Below are positions 35,501 to 50,500 of a stretch of DNA of 64,000 nucleotides, in pieces (position 1 is the first letter of the stretch; each line of letters begins with the position of its first letter). The notes beneath the pieces are model-generated. The model was not told where the DNA came from, ran no database searches, and saw only the letters and a program-made list of their open reading frames with translations. The translations under genes and the position numbers were made by a program. The stretch covers positions 82,775,258-82,839,257 of the forward strand of contig NC_034410.1 in the NCBI RefSeq assembly GCF_002078875.1. Direction: 5' to 3'. This DNA is from Numida meleagris (taxonomy: Eukaryota > Chordata > Aves > Galliformes > Numididae).

Positions 35501-38500
35501 CCATTGCAGTCTCATAATAAGGTGGTGATGATTAGCTCTTTGATCTTCTTGTCTTAGACTGTGAAAAAAAAAAACATGGTCGACAGAGCAGATAGGAAAG
35601 GAGACAGTAAATATGGGTCTGCAGATCTGGGTTTCATATAAAGATCGCAGGCACATGAACTAAAACAATCAACAATCTTTAAACATCTTAGTCTGATTGG
35701 GATGATGGTGATTTTTCCCAAGAAAATTAGGAGATAAAGAAAGTGCTCCCATTGTGAGAAAAAAGAATAAAAGATTATAAAGGAACATTAAGATAGAAGA
35801 TTACCATACAAAGAAGACGGAAAGAAGTTAGCTACAAAACCCTCTCCTCCAGCTGTGCCTTTCCCAATTTTCAGAGTATCCTCTAGATCACCCCAGGATA
35901 CTATGAACCCAGCAAGTGATAGCTCTCAGAGCCTAGAAAACAGCCCATCAGATTGAAACAAAAAATCTCCAGGTATTTTAAGAAGTCTTTACACAATCTA
36001 GACTTTATATATCTTCTGCACCACAGAGAACTTGTGGGAAGGTTAAAGAGATTCAACCAGCCAACCAGTCAACTCAAGCCATTTATTCTGCTTTTCTTTA
36101 CTAACTTCAGACTTGCTACTACATCTTCTACATGCTAAGTATACTTGGAGGGGTCCTCAGATGCATTTTGGCAGCAAATAAAAAAAAAAGAAGACATCTC
36201 TCAGATAGCAGGAAAACAGGTAGGACGTCAGACAAAAAAGACCACTCTTAGTAGGAAAGTTCAAATCATTGCAGAAAGTTCAAATCATTGCCTTAAAGGA
36301 CTCCCATGTATTTTAGATAACTTATTTACCCTTCTGCCAGTCACTCACTGAACCATGCATAGTTCCTACCTCGTAAACTCCTCGTGAAGGTTGTTTGGTT
36401 CTGATGAATAGTATTTAATTCGAAAATGCAACGTGTATGGAGGTCCAACTGTATATGCAGAGATTTTAAATGGGGAAAAAAAACCAACAGTTTACACTAC
36501 TGCAGTTTTACTAAAGCAGAACAACAGCCACCACCCCACAACCGAAGAAACCCAAAATGAAGTATACTTTTAAATTCATCAGAGAACCAAGTATTTCATG
36601 TGATTAAATTTTAAAAGGCATACAATAATAATTATAAACATTTAGATGACTACCACACATTAAGATACCTTAATCATTATTTAATCAAACAACAGTACAT
36701 TTGGGAAACACATTTTTGTTCAGAGGTAAATTTCAGGCACACTTCCTGCTGCTGAGGGGTGGGGGAAATGGGAGGGAATGAGAGGGAGAGAGAGATGCTT
36801 CTTGATACAAGGTACAAACAATTCAAATAAAAAAATCCAATAGATCAGCTTTCATTCTGTTGATACAACTGAAAAAGTAAGAGAAATGAGGTGAAAAGTG
36901 CTGAAGGTGACTCTGAAACGCACAGAAAGCTAAGAAATTACATGAAGTGGAGATGCAAGCATCATCATTTTCTAGTGCCAGAAGGTGGACAATAGGTCTG
37001 ACTTTGTGTAAATGCAGATAATAAAATGTTACCCTACTAATATGAGACTGGCCAATGCATTCTTATCTGCCTAAGCCTCATAGGTCAACAGTCTGCAAGT
37101 ATCTTAAGTGCTGGAAAAATGACTATTTTTCACCTTTTAAGTTTTCTGTAGCACCACATCAACATGGTATATATGTGCCTATTAATGATTTATTTTTTAA
37201 TAAGACTTGAAGCCCAAACTCTAATTATTTAAGCTTTGACTTTGTCTCCAAGGATAGCTCCAAGAAGATACAGGTTATAGTACTTTAGGCTGACAATTGA
37301 ACACCACTGGTAGTTCTGCATCAGCAAGATAATGACTCTTACTTGCCCACTATCAGGGGGCAAAAAAGAGCAGTAAGCAACATCTGCCCTGAAAGGGGAA
37401 CTCTTCCCAAAGCACCCACTGAGTGAAAGGTAATGAGACGTATCCTGTCGTGAGACAGACCTTTACAACGCTCATCAAGTTGCTTTACTCTTCAGGGGTT
37501 CCTCAGACCAGGGTTTAGACAATCTGCTTTCAGTACAGGCACTTTCAAGATTAAGCACAGACAGAACTGCACCTAAACTGCTTGGAGGTGTTACAGAATT
37601 GCAGATTCTCCATATTTTAAGAAAGAACAGGAAAAGTACAAAGAAATTACACAAAGTGCACCTGGAAATCACTTAAGGTAAACCTGTTTGCAATGTTATG
37701 AACAAGCGAGAGAAGACCAACCAACAAAAAAATTACCCATAGCAAGTATCTTTACAATATATTCTAGCAGACTGATACCCCACAGTGTAGAGTGAAAGCA
37801 AACTGTCTTAAAGGCCTTTGAGGAAGAGCTTCATCAGTTTCAGAAATGTTCTGCTTATTCTGATGCTTGTTAGAGAGAAAGGTAAAGCATCACTGAAGCA
37901 ATCAAGACTGTGGGGCCTTGTAAACAGGTAAACAATTTCCTTGAAAAACACTGTATTTTAATTTCATGGTAGCAATATTATTAATTAGCCTATAGCTATT
38001 GTCTACTGGAATGTATTAACAAAACAGGTTAGCACTGTCCTGTACTGTGCCCAAGCCTGCAATCAAATTATTAGAGCTGCAGGAGCAACTTGCCCACCTT
38101 AGCAAATACTCACAGAAAGCTCAATAATGGAACCCAAACCCAACCCCTCTGCTCAAAACTCCCTTTGAAGAAATGCCAGGTATCTCTGCTACTTTTAATA
38201 AAATGTACAAAAAGGATAGTGAAATCTACAGAATAAAATATTTTCCATTTACTCCTTGGAAGGAAAAAAAAAATTACAAAGCCTGTTACAGATCAGAAGC
38301 AGTGACAGAAACTGAGATCTGTGTCCAGGCAACCTGCTTTCACAGATCAGACTGAAATTACCTGGCAACCGACTCTGTGTCAAACAAACAGGACATGTTT
38401 AATGAGGGTACAGAAGACTGATCTATTCCTTATAAGTGCTCTTGCTTTTTGACATCCATGATATAGTCAGCCAATAACATCTATTTTCTAAGAAATATTC

Positions 38501-41500
38501 AATCTGTTAAACGGTCATATTCACACGATCATGTTAAAATACTCCAAACTCTTACAGAAGTAACAAAATAGGCAGAGACATGGTACTTACTTTTTATCTG
38601 TTTCTTAATGAATTTAGAATGGTCCAACCAATGCTAAAAAAAGAAAAAAAATCCAGATTTAAAACCAGCTCCACATCAAGATTTTGTACTCACACTAAAC
38701 TCATTACAGCAAAACATCTCTTAAAATGTAAAATGGCCATGCTTATTTGCTCAACTTTATACATTTGCCAGTGTTTATCTGCACATTTACCAGCTGTCAA
38801 ACACCTTTTTCCAAGAGGGAAACCCTGACTTTTATAGGCATCAGTACTGCCAGGGAAGTTTCACTCTTTCAGAGGGGAACGTTAAAATCCATAACCTCAA
38901 AACAGCAGTATGCAAGGAAAACACACTTTCATCCTCAGGTTCAAATATTGCACTGAGTGTCCTCAGGCCAAAGTCCTGGCTTTCATTCTTCTTTCAACTC
39001 CTTTATCTCATGGAAACCCTCCAGGTCCTGTACTGTTTAGCCTTCCACTGCTCCATAGTCAAGTTTTTCAAGACAAGGATGAACTCCCCACTCATTAAAG
39101 CACTTTGGAAAAAAGATGTACATATCCTTCAAGAACTCTTAAAGAGATGCAACTAAGATGACAAAAAAGTATGCTTCCCAGAAAAGTTCATGCACTCATA
39201 CTACTGTAAGTTGTACCGACAACAAGTAGCCATAAAGTGCAAATTTAGTTTAAATTTTTTATCTGTGGCTGCACAAAGTCCAACTCTAAAACTACAGCTT
39301 AAGCTGAAGCAACACCATCTAAATTTTCGTACCATAAGGTAATAAAAGAGTATCTAGACTTCTTTGAAATAAGTGCTCTTTTTCTATATGCATATATTTA
39401 TTTCAAAATAATAAAGTAGGCACCAATGAACAAAATTTCAGCAGAAAAAACCACCTTCCATTCTCCCTATACACTCCCTCTACACTTTCAGAAAAAGGAG
39501 AATCTCTGAGTGACTACTTATTTTCATTACATCACCCTCCTACAGCTAAATACCTATTTATTAGATAATCTAAATACTAAATATAGTAAAATAGATAATT
39601 TAGATAATATCTAAAGGGGAGCTACAGGGAAGAAGGGGACAGACTCTGTAGCAGGGTCTGTGGTGATAGAACAAGGGGAAATGGCTTCAAGCTTAAAGAG
39701 AGGAGATTTAGGTTGGACATAAGGAAGAAGTCTTTTACAGTGAGGGTGATGAGGCAGTGGAACAAGTTGCCTAGAGATGTGGTTGATTCCCCGTCCCTGG
39801 AAACTTTCAAGGTGAGGCTGGATCAGGCCCTGGGCAACTTGATCTAGCTGTGGTGTTCCTGTTCATTGCAGGGGAGTCGGACTAGATGGCCTTCAGAGGT
39901 CCCTTCTAATCCTAAGGATTCTATGATTCTATGCTAATAGTGTTGGTATGTATTTATTGTATCCTAAAGCCAATGCAAAAATTCATTTAGCAAGGAGGAT
40001 GGGTATAGCTCAAAAGTTTGCCAATCTAAGACCTCTAAGTTAAATAAATGTTAAGAAAAAAAAAAAGAGAGAGAAATAGAAATGGAATAATTGTTCTGAA
40101 GGTGCTTTTATTTACATGAGACCTGCTAAACTGCCTTAAGTGAGGCTGTCAAAGAATTTCGTCCTTGCAATCTGAGATATCACAACTAGATATTCCTTAG
40201 GGTTGTAAGGAATTTAGGTTGTCTTTACTTTGCCCTCTTATGAAGAATTATCCTAGAAACTACAGCAGTTCACAGAAGCTTTATGAAATTTCCGATTTCT
40301 GATGAAGAAAAATGATAAATGTTAAAAAGTAAAATTTCACTGGAAATTATAAAAGTCTGCTACTTTCATACCTCCAGGGCAGATTAAATTTTTATATTTC
40401 AAATATCTAACTGCAAAATTGTCTCACCTCACTATTCATTTTGGCTACAGATGAATTAGTCACAAAGCCAGTATATCCTGATTCCATTAAAAGAAAATAT
40501 TAGCTTCACGTTAATAAAATAAACATGAAAAAACATCTGTCCTACAGACAAAAATCCTCTGACGCATTTTCATAATCTCCAATGAAATATCAGTTAATAT
40601 GCTAGTCCCAATCTTGGAATGCGGTGTCTAAGTATACTAAAACTCAAGTAACAACAAGTTCTGAATCACAAATGTAAATACTTTAAAGAAGTCTGAAAAA
40701 TAACTAATAAGACTCTAGAAATTACTCATTCATACCATTAAACGAGATGTAACCTAGCTAGGAAACTATCTGCAGGAGGCCATTCGTTCTCCATACCCAA
40801 GCAGCCAGACAGCTTATCCTGGAAATAAAACACAACACCCATCAAGCCCATCTCTTCAGAAGGAAGACTTATCCCCATTCCAAATGGGGCACCATGGCTG
40901 TGAAAGGGTCACCACATAGATCTCAAAGTACAAATACAGTGGTAGGACATGGATTGGCAGTACCCTTGGCCTAGAGTTCCCAAGTCCAGCAGCAGTCACA
41001 CAGATTTCTGAACTAATTCCAATTTAAGTCAGACATTTTGTGCTACTTCTGTCAAAACCAGACCAAATTCCAGCGTTCCTTTGTTTCAGATACTAAGGGT
41101 TTCTTCACACTGGAAATCATGCCAGCTTTCCAAGTGTCCTCTGAGCTCAAGTAGTGTCATCCTGTTACTCCCTTTCACAAAAACTGCTTAGATAGTTGTA
41201 AGCAGGAACACAATATGCATGTCAAAAAAAGCTAGTATTGTCCTGTGAGGCAACAAAGTACAGTTGAGAGGTCTGAAGTCTTGAACACCTTGAAGGTGTA
41301 GCAAATGTTCTCAAAAACACTTCTTAATGAACCAGAAGAAAACCTCCAAACACTGAATTAAAGATTGTGTGGCATTCTAGCTACACCCAAAAAGGTTTGG
41401 ACTTGACTACCTATCGCTTGCCGACTTCTGAACTTGAAAGTGAAGGAGTCGAATTCAGAAGACTCAGTAGAAAATAAATGAAAATGGAGGGGGCTTTTGT

Positions 41501-44500
41501 TCTCTCAGAGCCTATGACTATACCTCTCCCTGAGCAACTGCTCTGGCTAAACAACTGCACATTATTTCAGGATGCAAACTCAAGGAGTCATAACTTTGGA
41601 TGTCACAGTGTACATTTCAACTGTACAATGCTACATTCCCATATCCAGACTGAATTCAAAAGTATCAGTGCAGAACAAGGAGAAGGAAAGAGTTTAATTG
41701 GTTTAAGACTGTTTTACAACAGAAAGATACCTTCTAAGCTACTTTGCCCACAGTAAAGGAAAAAAGCCACAAAAACAAAAGTCAGTCAGGCTGCACGTAA
41801 GCAAGATTCTGCGACTCTTTCAATTTTGGTGGGTAAACTAGAATTGCTGGACTAGCCTCCTTTTATTCCTGTTTAATCTCACTTTAATCTCCTTTTTTTT
41901 TTTCCTATTGTCAAGTGAATAATGTTTCCTATTGCATTAATTAATGTAAAACTAGTCACTGGTTGGGATTCACATGTTGAATGTTTAAGAAAGGATTAGT
42001 AATTTCTGTCAGGCAGCCACAAAATGGAAGATAAATACCATTCAATTTCACATTAAAACAAAACAAAAATTTTTAAAAAGTCCATTTTTTAAAAAAGTTT
42101 TATTAAAAAACTGGAAGCACGGACTTAGCATATTATCCTGTTAATCACACACTTCATCTAACTGAAGATGAAAAAAGAAGTACCTTAACACTTCTTCAGT
42201 GGTGGCAATCAATATTTTCTCAAAACCTAACTCATACAGGAAGGCAAAGATGTATTTGTGTCAAGATATAGCAGATAATTTGTAGTTACTGAAGCAGTCT
42301 GCATGAGGACCACAACGACTGCTAAAAGATAACTAGAAGGGGGAGTACCACAAGTTGACACAAACCCATCACACACCTGTGCTTTCCAAATTCCACTGGC
42401 TCCCCACTTGCTTCATAAAAGAATGAAAAGTCCTGGTCTTGATCTATACAGCCCTCAAAGGTGACCTGTAAAGGAAAAAAATTGGGTTTGACCCTTTTTG
42501 GCTGGCTTGCTTTGCTAGTTTAAAATGCATGAAGAACACCTTAAATAGACTGCTTTTCCTTTTTTATATACTTAACTCTCAGAAACAGAAAGCTCATTCT
42601 TACTAGAAGTCTTATTTGCTGTGTAAAAAATATTGCTTAAATGCTTTCTCAAGCAGTTATTGAAGGAATAACAGAGAAGAAACCAAAACAGTGTTAAATA
42701 CTCAACTTCAGAAAAGAAGGTATTCTAAATAAAAGCTAGCAACTTTTAAACCAGAATTTAATAATCCTTTCTAATATCTTTCTGCTATCTGATTTCTTAG
42801 GCCCCTAAAACCTACTTGTCTGCCATTACCCATGTGGCTTCCTAAAGCAGAGCAGATGAAATTCTAACGTATGGGAAGAAGGAATCATCCTCCCCCTTAA
42901 AACAATTGTGGTGGTAACAGACACCTGGCTCAGAGTTGGGGTTGCACAGAGAACCAGGGACTACATAACATGTAGTTAGGAACATTGCCAGCTCCCAAGA
43001 GTTTCAAGCTGAGACGATGAAAAGATTGTTCCTTATAAATCCATGTAAAGTTCTTTGACCCATCCTAGAAAGTTATGTTACAATTGAAAATGTTGACAGA
43101 GCAAAACAGCTTTCAAATAAATTGCTCAGGTACAACCATTTGAACTTTCTGAATACAAGATTCAATGAACACTACAGTCAACAGTACTTAATATATTTAC
43201 TAGTAACCTTTGTGATGTGGCTGACTGCACCTCAATAGAGCTACTGATGAGTCCAAACCACAGAGCTGCTATGCAGGCAATGTACAATTTTACAATCAGG
43301 GGACCTCAAGTGGCTAAATAAATTATTTTAATGAGGATTCTGTGAGATCAAAGCAGATAATTACAGCAGCCAGTGCCCATAGTGGAGAAGGGTGCGTGCA
43401 AATTGGGACTGACTGAGGAGCAGCTCTGCAGAAAAAGCCCTGTGGCTGAGAGGGGAAGAGAAACACGTGGTACATGATGGAGAAGAGAAGCATCTGGAAG
43501 AGAAGCCTAGCCTGGGCAGTGCTGGAGCCACTGAGAAAGTATTCCTTTAGTGAGTACACTTGGAGGACTGCATGTGCTCCTCAATGAGTACCAAGCCTAC
43601 AACACAAGACTCCTGAGATAAGGAGCTGATAGAATCCAGGGAACACAGTGGAATGCAGGATAGCCTTTCTAGCTAGCAATACGGCATAGAGGAACCATCA
43701 GCAGGAAAGGGGCCTTCAGCCTCTGCACTCCTCCAGAGCCTACAAAAACAAACCCTCCCTGTAGCAGGCCCACCACTGGACAAGGTTTTATTCCCTCTGA
43801 CACTGAGAATGCTAGGAAGAAAGAAGGTCCTGAGTTCCAGTTTAAGGTCTCTGTTCAGCCAGACCGGTCTTCTACCCTGAGTCCTGAACAACTGGATCCA
43901 ACTAGGCCAGATCTGAGCAGCTGCTTGGACCAAACACAAGCACATGTCTCTCCCATCATGATGGATCTTTGAGGGTCAGTCATCCTGCCTCCACATATTT
44001 GAATGATCACCCACAAACATGTGGAAGGTGGCCTCTGTGCTATAACCACCTAGGCCCTTGCTCCACACAATCACCAGCTTCAACTCAAATGCTGATGGAA
44101 AGCACAGCTAACTAACAACTGCCTTGCAGCTGCACATGTTCTAGTGGATCTCTTAAAAGGGAAAGAGCTTCTCCTTGGAAACCTGCCTGAAGGCTATCAG
44201 TCAGTCAGGAGCTGTTAATGATTCTTCCAACCAGACAGGAGAGCTTTTCCTCCAAACAAGGAACTGAGATGCTGCAAAAGTAGCGTGGTTTGTTCATAAC
44301 TCTAGAGAAGAGATCAAGGGGGTACCTCATACTGATATTTCCCCGACACCCCACGCTTCCAGGCTGGAAGGACTCCCTGTGTAGCCAGCAACACAGCCTA
44401 GAAGAGGCTGGGTCTTCTCCTTTTCTCCTCTCTTCCTCGGGGCTCAGGGTACAAGACATCACACTTTCATGCTCCTAGAGCAGGGTTAGGCATAGGGGAC

Positions 44501-47500
44501 AATGAGGAAGGGCTCACACAGCACTTGACCATAATCAATGCCTTTATTGACTACTGGGAGACTTTGTGCAGGCCTGCCGTGCCTCCCCTTTCTCTCCTGT
44601 GGAACATCTGGGAGCTGTGCCCCCTCTCAGCTCCTGTCAAGTGCACGGAGGGGCACCGCTTGGCAAGGAGCCAGGTCAGTGGAGGTTGGGGGGAAGGGGG
44701 ATTTGAGCAACCACAGATTTCTGAACCTCTACAAACATTTTTTCTGCTATCTTGTGGCACAGGGACTCCAGGCATGGGTTGAGGAGGGAGATGGAAGAAA
44801 GGGCAGAGAAGGAGAGGTAGAGGGTAGTATTGCCAGGTGGACCTGGCTTCCTTTTGGCTGCTGCACCAGGTGCCCCCTCAGATAGCCACCACAGGGCTTG
44901 GGTTCTGGCAGTAAAGGTGTCTCAGCCTGAAGAAGGATACATAGCAGGTGCTAGAAGATAAAGCTAGACCCTCCATGGTGGCGCACAAAGAAAAAGAGCA
45001 GATCAATCAAAGAAGTAGAAGACAGCTGCTTCTTTAGAGAAGCAGTAGACTTCAGGTCTGCCAGGAATAAGTGCCGGAGTTCAGCGTTAAGGTCCATTCA
45101 AGATCCTTCATTAGGAGATCTTCCCAAGACAGGACAATGATTAGCAATAATAATAAATGCAAATCAGTAGAAGTTTTCCTCTCTTATTTGGCGCTTTTAT
45201 AACTCTATCTGGACTCCATTCCTTTCTTGTTTCTCCAGTACAAGAAAGATCCTGATGTATGTAGTGTGGGCCCCACCCTGGGCATTCAAGATAGTGGCAC
45301 ATGGTACACAGTGGTGGGTGGGAGGGTGAAGGGAACTCTCTTGGTTTGCATTAAGGAGAGAAGGCTCACAGGTAGGTCTGGCTGCTGGCTACAGATGCCT
45401 ACTGCGAAGGTGAAGACTCAGGAGAAGCCTGAGTCTTATCAGGGATGCTCCTTGGCAGAAGGACAAGCTGCACCAGGCCCACATTTGCAGAAGGATACAC
45501 TACAGCTAGATGAAAAGGTTGTCCCTAAAAAGGGTGCTTATACAGAAAAGTCATCCAGAGAGGCTATGAAGTCTCTGTCATTGGAGGTATCTGAACATGC
45601 TGGTTGTTCCCATAGGCCACCTTTTCCTTCATGTACCTCAGTGATCTTCTGGCAGATGTTGTTCCTAGACTTCCTATATAATGAGGAGTGTTATATCGGC
45701 TGATTTGTTTTTGGATCCTCTTATTTGACACTGCTGGATATGGGCCAAATGCTTGCCTTTTGTTAGTGCTCAGGAACCTTCACTGATCATCATGACCTCC
45801 TCAAGATGACAGACATCAGCCCTTACAATGAATTCTACCAAATCCCTTGGCACCCTTGAAGACACCCCTTTTTCATTGCTTGGACTTATGGAGTACATAA
45901 GTCAACCAGGCATGCACAACTGTATCTTCTGCTTCTGTAGGCAGTGCTTCATACCACACACTCTGCTAGTAAGCTTGACAGTAGGAGACTTGAGGGAACA
46001 CCTCAGAGCTGGAAATTGAGAGAGAGCACTATTCTGTAGTTAATAGGCCTTGGCTTCCTCTTCCTGGTACCCTTTACCACCTGATGTGTGCTGTTTCAGT
46101 ACAAATATGGTCTTTGTTCCTACTACAAAAGAAATCTAAGAGTGGAAGGAGAGTTATTTATATCTCATTGTATTACAGTTCCCCATTACACTGAATACGG
46201 TTGAAGCGCAAAAAATTCAGTAAGAGTTATTTCACCACCAGATCTTCTACCAGTGCGGGAAAATAGTTTAAGATTTTATTAGGCTATTGCTTAATGAGTA
46301 CTAAAACCATCCTTACTTATCCCTCCTCCTAACATTCCCACTTTGTTTGGTAAACTGATGAACTGGCAGGGAGGTTATTTCTCTAAAGGAGGTTTTTTTT
46401 GTTTTTGTTTTAAACTTAAATACTTGCAAGGTTCCATAAATGGCAAAGGCACACAAGTCTTTTCTGTACTATTACATTCTGTATGGAAAAATATGTCCTT
46501 GAATTGAAAGAAAGTTTTTGAGGTAGAGGAATTAATAATGGTCTAATAAGTACAGATTATGATACTGGCTGAAAACAATCTGCCATGTTTCTGCACCATG
46601 AATACCATGAACAGAGGCAACTTTCCTCTGAATTAAAAAACAAAAATGGTGCAACAGCTGCTGTTAGTGATAACATTACAGAGATAAGCTAAGTTAAGAA
46701 AATATTTAAATACAAGCTCTGTTTGGAAGAAAAAGGTTTTCTATTCCTGTGATGTAAGAAAAATTCTTGCAGATTGCCAGAAAATTTTCCATCTCTCTCA
46801 ATGCAAACTCCTAAAAGTGTTCCCATGGAGAGGATGATTCCTGTATAGTTAATTCAAACTTGCTGCCAGTAGTGTGGCTTTTTTCCTCTTAGTTCACTTC
46901 TGTGAAGTCCTTAGAAATAGTTCATGGTAACTTGGGAATCTGCAATACCAGTCTGAAAATGTGCTCTACTATATCATTGTCAGAAAAACTCAGAAATCTA
47001 ATGATTATGTTTATCTCAAAGGCAATACAGAAGTCTACATTTCATGCCTGGCTAGAGCAGAAAAAATTGGAGGAGATTACTTCCTGTGCCAGGAGTCCCA
47101 TTTTGTAAGCTCAGTATGTTGAGGCTCAGATGCACAGCAAGCATTTTCTCAGGGTTTTTCTAGAGTCAGAAGGCGGCATCTTCCTGGCCACAGAAGATCT
47201 ACAGGATGAGAGCAAGTTTAAGTGTTGAAGGTGACTGTGGTTGTGCAGAACATTTATCTTGTTTTCAGAATGTAACTGGTAACTTCTAGTTCAAATGAAC
47301 TGCAAAATCAGTTAGACTAACAGCTACAGACTAACCTGTAATCCTCTAGTAAGAAAAGGCTGCCACATAGGCCTTGCAAATGCCCATTTCAAAACACATT
47401 TAGGGTCATGCTGTGTATGGATTATGTGAATAATTTTTTTTATGTACTGAAATCAAACAAAAATAATCTCACATGAATTTCAAAACCTGTCATGGTAATG

Positions 47501-50500
47501 TTTTAATTATCACAATGAAAAAAAAAGAAAAATCCCAAGCACAACGTTATTTCTGGACACAATGCAGCAAGTTGGGATTCAATATAACTGAGCAGTGTTA
47601 TTCATGAAAACCTAGAGTATCTAGGTACCTAGATAAACTAGAGTACCTAGTTTATCTGCAGACCAGATAAACTAAACATGAATAATGGAGAGTCACAGGA
47701 GCATCCTTCAAGACCATTATCTTATCCTAATTCATATACATATGATAATCTGCTTTAGCCCAAGCAGGATTTTGCTTTACAGACTTGAAGTGATAGAAGC
47801 AGAACTTATAATTGAATGTCAAGATTGATAATCACTATCACACAAAACAATTGTATGTGCAAGATTTCTCTTCTTGACAGTGAAATTCTGTATGCCAGAA
47901 AGAGAACAGAGCCCCGAAGTTATATAAATACATTGTCCAATATAACATAGTTCTCATTAGATTTCTTATAAAAGAAAGCTGATGCCACCCCAGATCAATT
48001 CCAGCAAGAAAAAGAAAATCACCTTTAATTTTGAAGCCTGTCCCCAAACACTCCGTGCACCCTGCAAAAATAAACTAAAACAATTTGTAACAAACAGGCA
48101 ACAAACCTGACCATATCTGTGAAAGAAAACAAAGGAAACCACTTCAACTTCTGTTACAATCATACACAAGTGAAAACAGCAAAATCTACTCAGTGCTTGA
48201 TAGACTAAACACTTGACTTCTATACACCTGATGAGAGGTGGAGAAGCATCACTAATAGGCAGCATCATGACCACCTGTCCTGCATGGCTGTTTCTCAAGT
48301 CTGTACTAGGGAAATGGTCTCTAGCCCTTCTGAAAATACTAAAGGCTGCTGGAAAACCAAACACTGGAATTCTTAGTGTTTCGGAGTCTGTCATAAAACA
48401 TTCACAGGCTGCAATATAGCCTTGGACAGCTGCAGCTAGTAGTAGTTATTCGTTGTATGTTCAGCATTTCTATAAAGTCAGTCAAGCTGCCTTTGAACAG
48501 TTACTGAGCTGGCATCCATATCACCGTCACTATTTGTTGTCAGTGCACTAAGTATACATGATATTGTTACCTGCGCAGCTCTTGAGACTCTCCAGCTGTG
48601 CTCTGTATTTGTTGCTCTGGGCTACAAGCCATACACACACAGCCTGCAACAACCACAATCCCAAAGAGCTCATAATCCAGAGAAATAAGAGATTCAGGGA
48701 GGGGAAGCAGAGTCACAGATTAATTTGATAGTTTACTTAAGGGGAAATGAGATGTTTCTGCCAGAAGCAGAAAAGGAAACCTTTCACATTACTGAAGTAT
48801 TTACCAGTCTCCCTTTCTCCCAATATTGAATGGTAAGGCTTTTCCCTATTTTCTTTTTCTGCTTAGCAAGCACTCAGTTACAGTATTAAGCAGTACATAA
48901 AGACTCCCAGATAACACGATATGAGGTTAATTGACTAGTTTGAGTCGTTCTTTTTTCTACATCCCTCACACAATTAAGTAATAGTAGTACTATCAAAAGC
49001 GAGCAGTTGGATCAAAACTCCTGATTTGAATGACAATGAACCCTTAAAAGAAAATTCAGCTACAGCAGGGCTCTGAGCCAATAGCTACTGAAACACCCTT
49101 GAGTCCAGTTTATAGCGTATAGAGGAAGGCATTAGGATATTGTTTTTTTGTTGTCCAGATTGCTTTACACTGCAGTGTTGGAAAACTATATGGTAAAGCA
49201 CATATGATCCTGACCTTTTCAGAAAACTAGGACACAGGGGCACCTCCCATACAGACGAAGATCTCAATGTCCAGGTCAGTGAGACCCCACTATATTGTTG
49301 ATGACTAGGGCTACATAGTTCTTGCAGTTTCACATTCCTTGTATTTTCTTATTTGGAATACTGCTTTCACAAAAACCACTCTTCTCTGTTTCCTCCCACC
49401 ACTGTCTTCTCACTCTTCATTGTAAATAAATCAAAACCCTATTCAGGAACTGGTCAATATTAAGAAGTTCAGACAACAATGCATCTTGTCAGGTCAACTC
49501 ACTGCAGGACAGTCCTGCCTTTCACCTCATCAGGGAACTCTGGCCCTCATCATAGCCACCAGCACCTACAAGGCTGACCTTGCACACAAGTCTTGTTGTA
49601 CACGTCATAAATCCAGTGCTTCCCAGTGTGCCTGATCCATTCACTGCATGTGCACATATGCTCAACACGGCCCAGCTGCCTGCAGAGCACAATATGTACC
49701 CAACCATGAAAGGCTCTTCCATAGGGCCCCTCTTTAAGCCAGGGATGAGAAGCCTTTGTGACATTAGAGATGACATAAAGAAGTTAGATGTTCACGAAGA
49801 CTTTCTTATTTTTATTTAAAAAGTATTCATGTTTTTGCTTTCATGCATTCCCAACTAATAGTTCACACCTGAAGGATTATAGCAGCTCATTTGAAAATAA
49901 CAAACAAAAAGCAAATATGTATCAATTTTCTTCCTCCTCAATTACTCTATAAATACTCTCATAAGCAGGAACAATCATGAAAGGAACAGAAGGAAATTTC
50001 AAGCTAATCAACAACGGCAATCTTTTTGTTTAGAATTCCTGTAAAACAAGGGAGACTGAAAGGGCATCCGTGTTTTGCTATCACAGGACAGACAACATGG
50101 ACAAAGAATGTCACCACAGGAGAGATCTGTATCCTGATAGAATCTTAGCATATGTTGCAGCTCATAAGAAGCAGCAAACCACACATGCTTTTTCTTATGA
50201 TAATCTGGAGGGAAAGAAAGAAAGAATGAAAACAAGTAATCATTAGCAACCAACAATTTAAAATAAGTGCTGGGAATCCAAAATAACCATGGAATGCTTC
50301 ACATGGACCAGCTCTTCAAAAAAAAAGAAAACAACACAAAGAAACCCAGCAAACAACAAACACAACCAAAACCACAAACACTACTTCCTTATGGCAACTC
50401 AACTTGTGGAGCACAGTCTCACAAGATTTCACTATTGTTATTTCCAGCCTTGGCAAAAGCTTTCAAGTCTTCCTGCTTTGCTAGAACACACATACCCCAC

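Noticed and set aside
42376..42463. Minus-strand exon candidate with good acceptor and donor
   Set aside because: The translated block does not match EPB41L4B between the two F1 exons, which join in phase without it. The plus strand has a LINE reverse-transcriptase motif at the same place.
45227..45703. 158-codon plus-strand frame
   Set aside because: It opens with TTG, not ATG, lacks a known domain or splice partners, and lies in an intron. It is kept only as part of the unassigned patch.
48014..48062. Minus-strand exon candidate (TTTTGCAG acceptor, GTGATT donor)
   Set aside because: It is not needed for the frame between the known exons, has no human counterpart and has a weak donor.
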